Shown: positions 1-6,449 of the stretch, piece after piece | How positions within the stretch are numbered: the stretch's first letter is position 1 | Layout: the number at the start of each line of letters is the position of its first letter | Assembly: GCA_910588325.1 (NCBI GenBank) | Contig: CAJUPP010000099.1 | Span: 1 to 9,211 of the forward strand | Reading direction: 5' to 3' | Length of the DNA: 9,211 nt | Source of the DNA: an uncultured Hungatella sp. | GTDB lineage: Bacteria; Bacillota; Clostridia; Lachnospirales; Lachnospiraceae | Notes under the pieces: model-generated | What the model was told of the DNA's origin: nothing | Databases searched by the model: none | The model's input: only the letters and a program-made list of their open reading frames with translations | Program-made: the position numbers and the translations under genes

Positions 1-1751
1 TGTATATTATTGCCCAGAAGCTGGTGTGGAAGTCCAATGAGGACGGATATCTGGTAGGTTCCAGAGGTTCCGTAGGGTCATCCTTTGCGGCTACCATGTC
101 CGGAATTACGGAGGTAAATCCCTTAAGCCCCCATTACTATTGTCCGCAGTGCCATTATTCTGAGTTTGACTCTGAGGATGTAAAAAAATTTTCGGGAATG
201 TCCGGGTGCGATATGCCGGATAAGGCGTGCCCGAAATGCGGGACATTGATGAAAAAGGACGGGCATGACATTCCTTTTGAGACGTTTTTGGGATTTAAGG
301 GAGATAAGGAACCGGATATTGATTTAAACTTTTCCGGCGAATACCAGAGCCATGCCCATGACTATACGGAGGTTATTTTCGGAAAGGGACAGACCTTTAG
401 GGCAGGGACCATCGGTACTCTGGCGGATAAGACGGCTTACGGATATGTGAAGCGTTACTACGAGGAGAGGGATGACAGGAAGCGGAACTGTGAGATTAAC
501 CGGATTGTTCAGGGGTGCGTAGGCATCCGCAGGACCACAGGACAGCATCCGGGAGGAATCGTGGTGCTTCCGGTGGGAGAGGAGATCTATTCTTTTACAC
601 CGGTACAGCGTCCGGCCAATGACATGACCACCACCACGGTAACCACTCATTTTGATTATCATTCCATTGACCACAACCTGTTAAAGCTTGATATTCTGGG
701 GCATGATGATCCTACCATGATCCGTATGCTGCAGGATCTGACAGGCCTGGATCCGGTAAAGGATATCCCGCTGGATTCCAAAGAGGTGATGTCTCTGTTT
801 CAGGATACTTCGGCCCTTGGGCTGACGCCGGACGACATCGGCGGCTGTCCTCTGGGGGCGTTGGGTGTGCCGGAGTTTGGAACGGATTTCGCTATGCAGA
901 TGCTTTTAGATGCCAAGCCTAAGTATTTTTCCGACCTGGTGAGAATTGCGGGACTGGCCCATGGTACGGATGTGTGGCTGGGCAATGCCAAGGATTTGAT
1001 TTTAAGCGGACAGGCTACCATTCAGACGGCTATCTGCTGCCGTGATGATATTATGGTGTATCTGATTCAGAAAGGGATGGAAGAGGGATTGTCTTTTACC
1101 ATCATGGAGTCGGTGCGAAAGGGGAAGGGGTTAAAGCCGGAGTGGGAGGAGGCCATGCTGGCCCATGATGTGCCGGAGTGGTATATTGAGTCCTGTAAAA
1201 AGATTAAATACATGTTCCCAAAGGCCCATGCGGCGGCTTATGTTATGATGGCATGGCGGATTGCTTATTGTAAGGTGTTTTATCCATTGGCTTACTATGC
1301 GGCTTTTTTCAGTATCCGTGCCAGTGCCTTCAGCTATGAGCTGATGTGCCAGGGCAGAGACCGGCTGGAATATTACCTGGCGGATTATAAGAAGAGGGCG
1401 GATACGCTGTCGAAAAAGGAGCAGGATACCCTGCGGGATATGCGTGTGGTTCAGGAAATGTATGCCAGAGGGTTTGATTTTACACCCATTGATATCTATA
1501 CAGCCAAGGCGAAGGAATTCCAGATTATAGACGGGAAGCTGATGCCGTCCATAAGCAGCATTGAAGGGTTGGGAGACAAGGCGGCAGAGGGCGTGGTTGA
1601 CGCGGTGAAGGACGGGCCGTTTTTGTCCAGAGAGGATTTCAGGAACCGGACCAAGGTCAGCAAGACCATCTGTGACCTGATGGGGGATCTGGGACTTTTA
1701 GGCAGCCTTCCGGAGAGCAATCAGCTGTCGCTGTTTGACTTTGCAGTTTAA
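1..1751 (+). CDS. polC: DNA polymerase III alpha subunit, PolC type (C-terminal part)
   Basis: Replicative DNA polymerase of low-GC Gram-positives; it extends primers at the replication fork. The frame is open from base 3 with no start, so the window cuts the gene; about 583 residues of an enzyme usually about 1,440 long are present, and the N-terminal, exonuclease and early palm parts lie upstream. Visible features: the glycine/serine-rich GSRGSVGSSF stretch at the beginning; a four-cysteine zinc finger (CPQC near 159-170 and CPKC near 229-240); the catalytic Asp pair in PDIDLNFSGEY at bases 315-323; RTTGQHPGG; KLDILGHDDPT; HGTDVWLGNA; and MFPKAHAAAYV. The C-terminus ends in QLSLFDFAV, where QLSLF fits the sliding-clamp-binding consensus QxxLF. 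No frameshift is seen. No clear terminator hairpin follows, only T-rich sequence at 1758-1775 that runs into the tRNA promoter. Family assignment is very secure. Confidence 0.97.
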   Translation, partial: YIIAQKLVWKSNEDGYLVGSRGSVGSSFAATMSGITEVNPLSPHYYCPQCHYSEFDSEDVKKFSGMSGCDMPDKACPKCGTLMKKDGHDIPFETFLGFKGDKEPDIDLNFSGEYQSHAHDYTEVIFGKGQTFRAGTIGTLADKTAYGYVKRYYEERDDRKRNCEINRIVQGCVGIRRTTGQHPGGIVVLPVGEEIYSFTPVQRPANDMTTTTVTTHFDYHSIDHNLLKLDILGHDDPTMIRMLQDLTGLDPVKDIPLDSKEVMSLFQDTSALGLTPDDIGGCPLGALGVPEFGTDFAMQMLLDAKPKYFSDLVRIAGLAHGTDVWLGNAKDLILSGQATIQTAICCRDDIMVYLIQKGMEEGLSFTIMESVRKGKGLKPEWEEAMLAHDVPEWYIESCKKIKYMFPKAHAAAYVMMAWRIAYCKVFYPLAYYAAFFSIRASAFSYELMCQGRDRLEYYLADYKKRADTLSKKEQDTLRDMRVVQEMYARGFDFTPIDIYTAKAKEFQIIDGKLMPSISSIEGLGDKAAEGVVDAVKDGPFLSREDFRNRTKVSKTICDLMGDLGLLGSLPESNQLSLFDFAV

Positions 1752-1785
1752 TGTAATATTTTTTTGATTTTTTTTGCAAAAGTAC

Positions 1786-1814
1786 TTTTCAAATGGAGGT
1801 TCTTTTGCTATAAT
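1786..1814 (+). promoter_or_regulatory. Promoter of the tRNA-Pro gene
   Basis: A -35 box TTTTCA (1786-1791) and a perfect -10 box TATAAT (1809-1814) are separated by 17 bases. An extended -10 TG lies at 1806-1807. Transcription would start within a few bases of the mature tRNA 5' end at 1824, so any leader would be very short. Confidence 0.75.
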
Positions 1815-1823
1815 AATCAGGTA

Positions 1824-1897
1824 CGGAGTATGGCGTAGCTTGGTAGCGCGCTCGGCTGGGGGCCGAGAGGTCGCAGGTTCAAATCCTGTTACTCCGA
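1824..1897 (+). tRNA. tRNA-Pro (anticodon GGG)
   Basis: A full cloverleaf can be drawn. The acceptor stem CGGAGTA (1824-1830) pairs perfectly with TACTCCG (1890-1896), with A1897 as discriminator. The D arm has stem GCGT/GCGC. The anticodon stem CTCGG/CCGAG (1851-1855, 1863-1867) encloses loop CTGGGGG, giving anticodon GGG at 1858-1860, which reads proline CCC/CCU codons. The T arm GCAGG/CCTGT (one G-U pair) has loop TTCAAAT. The 3' CCA is not encoded and must be added after transcription. It is a single tRNA gene, not part of a cluster. Confidence 0.96.
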
Positions 1898-2201
1898 TTT
1901 TTTATTGAGAAATCAGATTTTTAAAAATCTTTCAAACAAATGTTTGCATGATTGATTATATCAGATTAGGATATGAAATTAAAAGGGATTTTACAAATTT
2001 AATGCTTTTATAGCATCAGGCCGTCACTATTGGCAATAGTGGCGGCTATTTTCTTCCCTTGAAGACCGTATAACAAAGTTTCGTACCCAACGGGCATGAT
2101 ATCTGAAGCCGCCTTCTGCTCTCTAACTATTAAAAATATTATAGATAGAACTATAGATTCATCAGGGAAATGAGAGTGGCTGGCAGTTATTTTGACAGCC
2201 G
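1898..2201. other. Intergenic region, no supported gene
   Basis: About 300 bases of AT-rich sequence between the tRNA and the stop of the convergent OLD gene. It contains a 16-base AT-rich palindrome at 1915-1930, a small inverted repeat ATGCT/AGCAT (2002-2006 and 2012-2016), and the strong terminator hairpin listed separately. Two very short frames (1948-2013 and 2096-2173, + strand) lack ribosome binding sites and are not called. The 2047-2201 part shows no recognisable function. Confidence 0.6.
2020..2055 (+). terminator. Rho-independent terminator
   Basis: A 12-bp stem (2020-2031 with 2035-2046; one G-U pair) closed by a 3-base GGC loop is followed directly by a T-rich tail TATTTTCTT. 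The orientation fits termination of transcription from the tRNA promoter on the + strand. The minus-strand side has no U-tract, so it is unlikely to serve the convergent OLD gene well. Confidence 0.8.
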
Positions 2202-4049
2202 TTATTTTCGGCTCTCAAAAAACGGAAACGCATCAATGGCGTCCAGAATATCCTGGAAATCTTCTCTGGGGGCAATCTCCAGATACTGACGTAGAGTTTC
2301 ATTTTCCTGTTTCTTAAAAGAACCATAAAAAATGTCATAGAGATTATGTCCGCGGATACAGACCTTAAAAAGTTCAAAATTCTGCTTTAAGTCTTCAACA
2401 GAACAGATGTCCTTCCCTAAAATCTGAATCAGGTGACGTCCGCTTAAGAGACGGTGAAGGTATTCCTTCCATTTTGCCAGAAGAGTCTGCCAGAAGGCGT
2501 CTTCGCTTTCTACGATACCCAGCTGTGCCATGACAGCAGGATTTAAAAAATAATTTTCAAAAGAGTAATATTTTAAAATCAGGACATTGCGGCGGCGGAC
2601 CTTAGGCAGTTTGTCAATGTCCTCGGCATTTCGCTGGTCATAATACTGGCACAGTTGAGAAGCCAGCTTTTCCGGATCTTTGCCGTCGCCGTCGCGGATC
2701 ATCAGAAACTGATCCTGCAGATACACCTGATTCATATATTTTAAATTGGCGTAAGTTTTGATGTTGGTACAGCTGTTGGTGGTGAGGATGGAGATGCGGG
2801 AGAGACGGCCGTTTACATCATGAAGCTCCGGGTAATATTTTTTAAGGAGCAGGGGAAGGCGGCTCTTATCCTGTTTTCCTTCTACGATGAAGACAAAGCT
2901 GACATTTAAAAGGTCGTTGGCGCCATAGCCAAGGTCATCCAAAATCTCATCAATATCTGCGCGCTCCCGCACAAAGGGGCGGTCATCATAACCGGTAACC
3001 ACCTGACAAAGCTGCCGGCTGGTAAAGTTGGCAATCAGGTTGGGGGAATGGGTGGAAAAAATAACCTGGTTTTTCCTGGACAGCCGGTAAAGGATGGCTC
3101 CGGCTGTCTTCTGGAGAGACGGGTGGAGAAACAGCTCCGGATACTCTACTATGATAATGCTGGGAATCTGTTTTTCGCTTTCAATATAAGTTTCCAGAAG
3201 AGACAGCATATAGATGCTTTTCATGCCGTTGCTCAACCCTTCTATGGGGTTGGGATTCTGCCTTTCGCCGCGGCGGGTCTCGGCAGTTAAACGGAATACG
3301 GCATCCGGATTGCAGGTTAAGGTGTAAAGAATTTCCTCAATACCGCCGTTTTTTCGATAGTTTTCGTTGACTCGTTGGGAAAAGTCGCTGAGATTTAACT
3401 GGTACATTTTGTATTCCAGAAGCCGGGCAGTTTCACACAGCTGCAGATCCTCCGGCTTTTTTTGATTGATAAGGCCGATGCAGCTGAAGCACTGATTGCA
3501 CAGCTTGGAGGGGCTGAACATACAGGTATTGGAGCGCAGGCGGCGAAGCTGTTCATCATCCTGAAAGAGCAGCAAATCCTCCTGGAAGGAGGTAAGTTGG
3601 CGGGCTGTGTCGATAAAGTACAGACGGGGAAGTAATTCCGGTATAAACCGGTTGTGTTTGCGGATGCCGTCATGGTAGCGGATCTCAAGACTGTGATTGA
3701 TAATGCAGGTGAAAGAAAGCTGTCTGCCGTCAAAGGAGGGAAGCTTGGCACAGAAATCCCGTTTCCAGGCATCGAAGCGTTTGTACTGGCTGACGATTCC
3801 GTGAAGGTGAAATTGGGTCAGATCCTGCTCTTTCATATCTAACGTCATGGATATCTCAATATTCTGATTCTTTTCGTTAAAATCATCTTTGGATACGGAA
3901 TAATTTCCAAAGGCGGCGCGGAGCGCTTTTAAGATTCCGGTCTTGCCGGTGTTGTTTTTGCCTACCAGAATCAGGGCATTTTCAATATTTTGAATCTGGA
4001 GAGTTTCGATTGACTTGAAATTGCGGATGGACAGGTAGGTAATTTGCAT
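2202..4049 (-). CDS. OLD-family ATP-dependent endonuclease (ABC-type ATPase + Toprim)
   Basis: A 615-residue protein with the two-part layout of OLD (overcoming lysogenization defect) proteins. The N-terminal ATPase has Walker A GKNNTGKT (30-37), an ABC signature-like LSNGMKS, a Walker B-like region with E302 followed by YPELFLHP, and H-loop STHSP (H334). The C-terminal Toprim nuclease domain has its conserved Glu in FIVEGKQDK (E390) and the metal-binding DGD at 453-455. Family members bind ATP and cut DNA with divalent metals; many act in phage defence. There is no adjacent UvrD-like helicase of the Gabija type, so it is a stand-alone (class 1-like) member. Oddities: a cysteine cluster C176, C184, C187, C190, C205 between the ATPase motifs, possibly zinc-binding, and Tyr303 where many relatives have the second Walker B Glu. 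The start is supported by AAGGAG at 4058-4063, 8 bases upstream. Family call is secure; biological role is inferred. Confidence 0.88.
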   Translation of the reverse strand: MQITYLSIRNFKSIETLQIQNIENALILVGKNNTGKTGILKALRAAFGNYSVSKDDFNEKNQNIEISMTLDMKEQDLTQFHLHGIVSQYKRFDAWKRDFCAKLPSFDGRQLSFTCIINHSLEIRYHDGIRKHNRFIPELLPRLYFIDTARQLTSFQEDLLLFQDDEQLRRLRSNTCMFSPSKLCNQCFSCIGLINQKKPEDLQLCETARLLEYKMYQLNLSDFSQRVNENYRKNGGIEEILYTLTCNPDAVFRLTAETRRGERQNPNPIEGLSNGMKSIYMLSLLETYIESEKQIPSIIIVEYPELFLHPSLQKTAGAILYRLSRKNQVIFSTHSPNLIANFTSRQLCQVVTGYDDRPFVRERADIDEILDDLGYGANDLLNVSFVFIVEGKQDKSRLPLLLKKYYPELHDVNGRLSRISILTTNSCTNIKTYANLKYMNQVYLQDQFLMIRDGDGKDPEKLASQLCQYYDQRNAEDIDKLPKVRRRNVLILKYYSFENYFLNPAVMAQLGIVESEDAFWQTLLAKWKEYLHRLLSGRHLIQILGKDICSVEDLKQNFELFKVCIRGHNLYDIFYGSFKKQENETLRQYLEIAPREDFQDILDAIDAFPFFESRK

Positions 4050-4084
4050 GGCAAGGTCTCCTTCTTTGCTGTATATTTAAGAAT

Positions 4085-4113
4085 AGTATAGATAAGGATG
4101 AGAGAAAATGCAA
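4085..4113 (-). promoter_or_regulatory. Promoter of the OLD-family gene
   Basis: Read on the minus strand: -35 TTGCAT (4113-4108), 17-base spacer, -10 TATACT (4090-4085). It lies 36 bases upstream of the ATG, with AAGGAG at 4063-4058 between them. The gene therefore appears to be transcribed alone. Confidence 0.7.
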
Positions 4114-4132
4114 GTTTGTTTCTCGATAGTGA

Positions 4133-4161
4133 TTGCAATTGGGGCTTGTGTGATGTATTAT
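4133..4161 (+). promoter_or_regulatory. Promoter of the DUF3795/Cdd1 operon
   Basis: -35 TTGCAA (4133-4138), 17-base spacer, -10 TATTAT (4156-4161). It is back to back with the minus-strand OLD promoter: the two -35 boxes are only about 20 bases apart, so a shared regulator is possible but no clear operator is seen. Confidence 0.5.
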
Positions 4162-4240
4162 GGGTATAACTATTAAAGTCAGAGCAAGGAAATGGATACG
4201 CAAACCATGAAACTTCCATCTGATTGAGATTTCGGAGCGT

Positions 4241-4531
4241 ATGTGCTGTGTGTCTGTTCGGCGGTTTGAAAAGGGGTGCAGGACATGCTATTGTTATAGA
4301 ACCATGTGTACAGGCTGCAATGCCTGCAGCGGAAGGGTTTTTCATGTGCCGGAGGGGAAAGCATGCGCTATCGATGACTGTGTTGTAAATGGAAAAGGGA
4401 TGAAAGATTGCGGAAGGTGCGGTGAAGCTCCATGCAGTACCTGGATGAATACCAGGGATCCCAAGTATTCGGATGAGGAGTTTGCCGAGAATATAAGAAT
4501 GAGGCGGGAGGCGCTGAAACATGAAAAGTGA
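4241..4531 (+). CDS. Cysteine-rich DUF3795-like protein, possibly N-terminally truncated
   Basis: A 96-residue protein with 13 cysteines (C2, 3, 13, 16, 18, 23, 26, 29, 42, 47, 57, 60, 65). The order CxxCxxC, then CxIxDC, then CGxCxxxPC, followed by a charged helix with RDPKYSDEEF, matches what I know of DUF3795, a family of unknown function with probable metal-binding cysteines. The start is doubtful. ATG 4241 has only a GGAG at 4234-4237, too close to work well. A better-placed start with AAGGA (ATG 4192) lies in another frame and hits a stop after 11 codons, which suggests a frameshift or a short leader peptide. The last 11 bases overlap the next gene, so the two are probably co-translated. 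Function unknown. Confidence 0.6.
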   Translation: MCCVSVRRFEKGCRTCYCYRTMCTGCNACSGRVFHVPEGKACAIDDCVVNGKGMKDCGRCGEAPCSTWMNTRDPKYSDEEFAENIRMRREALKHEK

Positions 4532-4784
4532 TCTGAAGAAAATACCAGGCATAGGCGCCAATATGGAACGGCATCTGCAGGATATCGGCATTCGGTGCAT
4601 TGCAGATTTAAAAGGAAAAGATCCAAAGGAACTGTATCATATGGACTGTTTAAAAAAAGGGTTCCAGGATGACAGATGCGTATTATATGTATTCCGTTGT
4701 GCGGTATATTTTGCAGAGAATGAGCAGCATGAAGAAGAAAAGCTAAAATGGTGGTATTGGAAAGACAGGGAGTATCCGGAATAG
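4521..4784 (+). CDS. Cdd1-type helix-hairpin-helix protein (pathogenicity-locus family)
   Basis: An 87-residue protein matching the small Cdd1 family, named after a gene flanking the Clostridioides difficile toxin locus. The N-terminal half carries a helix-hairpin-helix, with IPGIGANM (8-15) and a second helix ending near IADLKGKDPKELY, a fold that usually contacts DNA backbone without sequence specificity. The C-terminal half has the family-type DRCVLYVFRCAVYFAE and KWWYWKD (76-82). It starts inside the preceding cysteine-rich gene (11-base overlap) with GGGAGG at 4506-4511, 9 bases before ATG, indicating translational coupling. The molecular role of the family is unknown; DNA binding is inferred from the fold. 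Confidence 0.82.
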   Translation: MKSDLKKIPGIGANMERHLQDIGIRCIADLKGKDPKELYHMDCLKKGFQDDRCVLYVFRCAVYFAENEQHEEEKLKWWYWKDREYPE

Positions 4785-4792
4785 ATACTCCC
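4768..4792. terminator. Hairpin between convergent genes, possible terminator
   Basis: A perfect 8-bp stem GGGAGTAT/ATACTCCC with a 9-base loop that contains the Cdd1 stop codon. It sits between the ends of two converging genes, which suggests a transcription barrier. Neither strand has a proper U-tract after it (the minus strand has TGTCTTTCC), so termination is uncertain. Confidence 0.4.
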
Positions 4793-4808
4793 TTAAAAAA
4801 TGCCTTTG

Positions 4809-5840
4809 TTATATTTCTATAGACCTACAGCTGTCCCGCTCAATCAGATGATGAGGTACGATAATCTTGGTAGCCAGCAGGTTGGGGTTCTCAATATGGT
4901 TGATGATCTGAGACGCGGCCTCGATTCCAAGCTGATAGGAATTGACATCAATGGATGTGAGAGGCGGCCAGGTCAGTCGGGCCATAAGGGAGTTGTTAAA
5001 AGAAATGATGGACAGATCCTTTGGGATAGACAGCCCTACTTTCAGACAGACTCTTTCCAGGGCAACAGCCAGAATATCGTCGCTGACCACCATGGCTGTA
5101 GGACGGTTATCGCTTTTTAACAGAGAATAAAGGAGATTGGAGGTATCTTGGGTGACGGAAGGAATCTCCAGACAATATTCCCGGCGTCTGGGAAGGCCAT
5201 GAAGGGACAGCGCCAGCTGATACCCGGCTTTTCGATCTGCCGAAAACAGGAGACTGCTGTCGCTTCCCACATAAGCGATCTTCCGGTGTCCAAGCTGATA
5301 CAGATATTCTGTTGCCTCCTGCCCGGCTAAAAGATTATCATTGTCAATATAAATGGTCTGATTGGGATACTGATAAGCCTTCCCGATGAGCACATAAAGA
5401 AGTCCTTCATTATAAAGATAGTCGATGACCGGGTCCTGCTGTTTGGAGTAGAGGATGATGTAGCTGTCCACCTGACCGCAGCGGGAAAAATCTTGAATGA
5501 CTTTAAGAAGCTCTTCTTCATCCTGGCCGGTGATGATGGGATTCATATAATGATGGTGATTGCAATATTGGCTGATCCCCCGGATTGCTTCTAAGTAAAA
5601 AGCGTTTTCATAAGTCTCTTTCTGGGAGGGAGGCAGGATGATACCTACGGTCCTGACATTGAAACCAGAATTCATACCAGATAAAGCAGACAAACCCGGT
5701 TCATAGCCAAGCTGTGCCATTGCCCGGCGTACTTTTTCCTTTGTCTCTTCGCTGATGGAGGGATTGTTTTTACAGGTTCTGGATACGGTGGAAGGAGATA
5801 CACCGGCAAGTGCAGCTACTTCTTTCAGGGTTACGGCCAT
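4809..5840 (-). CDS. LacI-family transcriptional regulator, MalR-like
   Basis: A 343-residue cytoplasmic repressor-type protein of normal family length. The N-terminal LacI helix-turn-helix is clear: VTLKEVAALAGVSPSTVSR (3-21), followed by SISEETKEKVRRAM and LGYEP. A periplasmic-binding-like effector domain starts near VGIILPP and contains IYIDNDNLLAGQEATEYL, GHRKIAYVG, TAMVVSDDILA and PPLTSIDV (292-299). The C-terminal VPHHLIERDSC also fits maltose regulators of the MalR group. With malQ transcribed divergently, control of maltodextrin genes is the natural inference; the sugar effector is not shown by sequence. The ATG is supported by AAGGAG at 5855-5850, 9 bases upstream. The nearest good promoter is about 300 bases upstream, beyond a repeat element. 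Confidence 0.85.
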   Translation of the reverse strand: MAVTLKEVAALAGVSPSTVSRTCKNNPSISEETKEKVRRAMAQLGYEPGLSALSGMNSGFNVRTVGIILPPSQKETYENAFYLEAIRGISQYCNHHHYMNPIITGQDEEELLKVIQDFSRCGQVDSYIILYSKQQDPVIDYLYNEGLLYVLIGKAYQYPNQTIYIDNDNLLAGQEATEYLYQLGHRKIAYVGSDSSLLFSADRKAGYQLALSLHGLPRRREYCLEIPSVTQDTSNLLYSLLKSDNRPTAMVVSDDILAVALERVCLKVGLSIPKDLSIISFNNSLMARLTWPPLTSIDVNSYQLGIEAASQIINHIENPNLLATKIIVPHHLIERDSCRSIEI

Positions 5841-5856
5841 ACATGTTTGCTCCTTC

Positions 5857-6140
5857 TGTTATACTGTGAAAGTCACGAGTTTCTTGCTGTAGGTCTGCGC
5901 ACCTGCTGCGCTGACCGTACGACGCGCCAAAATGCCCGTTTTTGGCATTTTGTGTGCATCCCCCGGAGGGTTCACAGGAATGGGGGATTGGGAAAGTCCG
6001 CCACCGGGCGCACGGAGGTTTACTATGAAAGTCCCGCCGCCGAATAGGCGGCATGAATTCAGGTATGCCAAGTGTGCCCGCCTGACTTTCAAGGGCGGTG
6101 GTGCAGCCGTCCACCGGGCGCATGGAGGTTTACTATGAAA
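5857..6140. repeat. GC-rich hairpin repeat element with internal 30-base direct repeats
   Basis: Two 30-base copies, 6001-6030 and 6111-6140, differ at one base and lie exactly 110 bases apart. A degenerate third edge, TATACTGTGAAAGTC at 5860-5874, resembles their TTTACTATGAAAGTC end. Between them are strong hairpins: CAAAATGCC/GGCATTTTG (5928-5936, 5944-5952), ATCCCCC/GGGGGAT (5958-5964, 5982-5988), GCCGCC/GGCGGC (6036-6041, 6047-6052), and a wider GAAAGTC/GACTTTC pair (6027-6033, 6084-6090). Base composition is much more GC-rich than the AT-rich flanks. Long frames on both strands are low-complexity and judged non-coding. It looks like an interspersed repeat or structured RNA; boundaries are approximate. 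Confidence 0.6.
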
Positions 6141-6141
6141 T

Positions 6142-6170
6142 ATTGTAAAATATAAGAGGGGAAAAGTCAA
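6142..6170 (-). promoter_or_regulatory. Likely promoter of the LacI-family regulator
   Basis: Read on the minus strand: -35 TTGACT (6170-6165), 17-base spacer, -10 TACAAT (6147-6142). This is the best minus-strand promoter found upstream of the regulator. Transcription would start about at 6135, at the edge of the repeat element, giving a structured leader of about 295 bases. The -35 box touches the start codon of the small + strand gene at 6170. Confidence 0.6.
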
Positions 6171-6322
6171 TGACGGAAAGAAAACTGTGGCGCAAATATT
6201 GCGTATTATTATGCAACAATTGCAAAGAGGAATACAGAAAATCTATGAAAAAAGAGTGCGAAAAGAATATTTATAGCAGGGATTGTCTATATTGTACAAT
6301 ATGCGGAAGTGAACGTTGTTAA
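6170..6322 (+). CDS. Small cysteine-rich protein, 50 residues, unrecognised
   Basis: A short frame from ATG 6170 to TAA 6322, preceded by AGAGGGG (6155-6161 region) at a good distance. The product begins MTERKLWRKYCVLLCNNC and ends CLYCTICGSERC. It has eight cysteines (C11, 15, 18, 30, 39, 42, 45, 50) in 50 residues and many Lys/Arg/Glu, with no signal peptide or membrane segment. The two CxxC groups (C15/C18 and C39/C42/C45) suggest a small zinc-ribbon-like or metal-binding fold. Codon use is AT-rich, unlike the neighbouring genes. I do not recognise the family. It could be a chance frame: 50 open codons in AT-rich DNA is not rare, and the same bases hold operator-like palindromes. Confidence 0.45.
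   Translation: MTERKLWRKYCVLLCNNCKEEYRKSMKKECEKNIYSRDCLYCTICGSERC
6191..6224. promoter_or_regulatory. Pair of operator-like inverted repeats
   Basis: CGCAA-ATA-TTGCG (6191-6203) and TGCAA-CAA-TTGCA (6212-6224) are both perfect 5-3-5 inverted repeats. Their centres are 21 bases apart, two helical turns, which would put both on the same DNA face. They lie upstream of the regulator promoter. A LacI-family protein is a candidate binder, but the odd 3-base centre is not typical, and TGC cysteine codons of the overlapping small gene contribute to the pattern. Confidence 0.35.
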
Positions 6323-6385
6323 CAATAGAGAAAAAAGAATTGATTATGAAAAAAGCTTGAAATTACAGATTATAAGATATATATT

Positions 6386-6416
6386 TAATGCATAATATTG
6401 CAATGGTTTTGCATTA
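6386..6416. promoter_or_regulatory. Nested inverted repeat upstream of malQ promoter
   Basis: An outer perfect 7-bp inverted repeat TAATGCA/TGCATTA (6386-6392, 6410-6416) overlaps an inner TGCAA-TGGTT-TTGCA (6399-6413). The same TGCAA/TTGCA half-sites occur at 6191-6224. It sits 34 bases upstream of the malQ -35 box and is a candidate operator for the divergent regulator; not proven. Confidence 0.4.
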
Positions 6417-6449
6417 AACAGCAGGACAGAGAAGTGTTTTTGCGCAGAT

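Noticed and set aside
1776..1808. Inverted repeat GCAAAAG/CTTTTGC after polC as a terminator
   Set aside because: AT-rich 7-bp stem, long loop, no U-tract after it, and it overlaps the tRNA promoter.
1824..1897. tRNA-Pro as an integration site for a mobile element
   Set aside because: No second copy of the tRNA 3' end is found in the window and there is no integrase gene.
1948..2013. 21-codon + strand frame ending just before the terminator hairpin
   Set aside because: No ribosome binding site; AT-rich region where such frames arise by chance.
2096..2173. 25-codon + strand frame (MISEAAFCSLTIKNIIDR...)
   Set aside because: No ribosome binding site, no recognisable family, and too short; an eroded gene fragment is possible but cannot be shown.
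2202..4049. Gabija system (GajA-type nuclease with GajB helicase)
   Set aside because: No UvrD-like helicase lies on either side; downstream is a tRNA region and upstream a divergent unrelated operon.
5841..6140. CRISPR array
   Set aside because: Only two 30-base repeats with an 80-base structured interval, and no cas genes; the spacing and hairpins do not fit.
5859..6170. Minus-strand frames across the repeat element, up to about 117 codons
   Set aside because: Low-complexity Pro/Arg/Cys-rich products with repeated segments created by the DNA repeats; the longest starts at a TTG inside a promoter box. Treated as non-coding.
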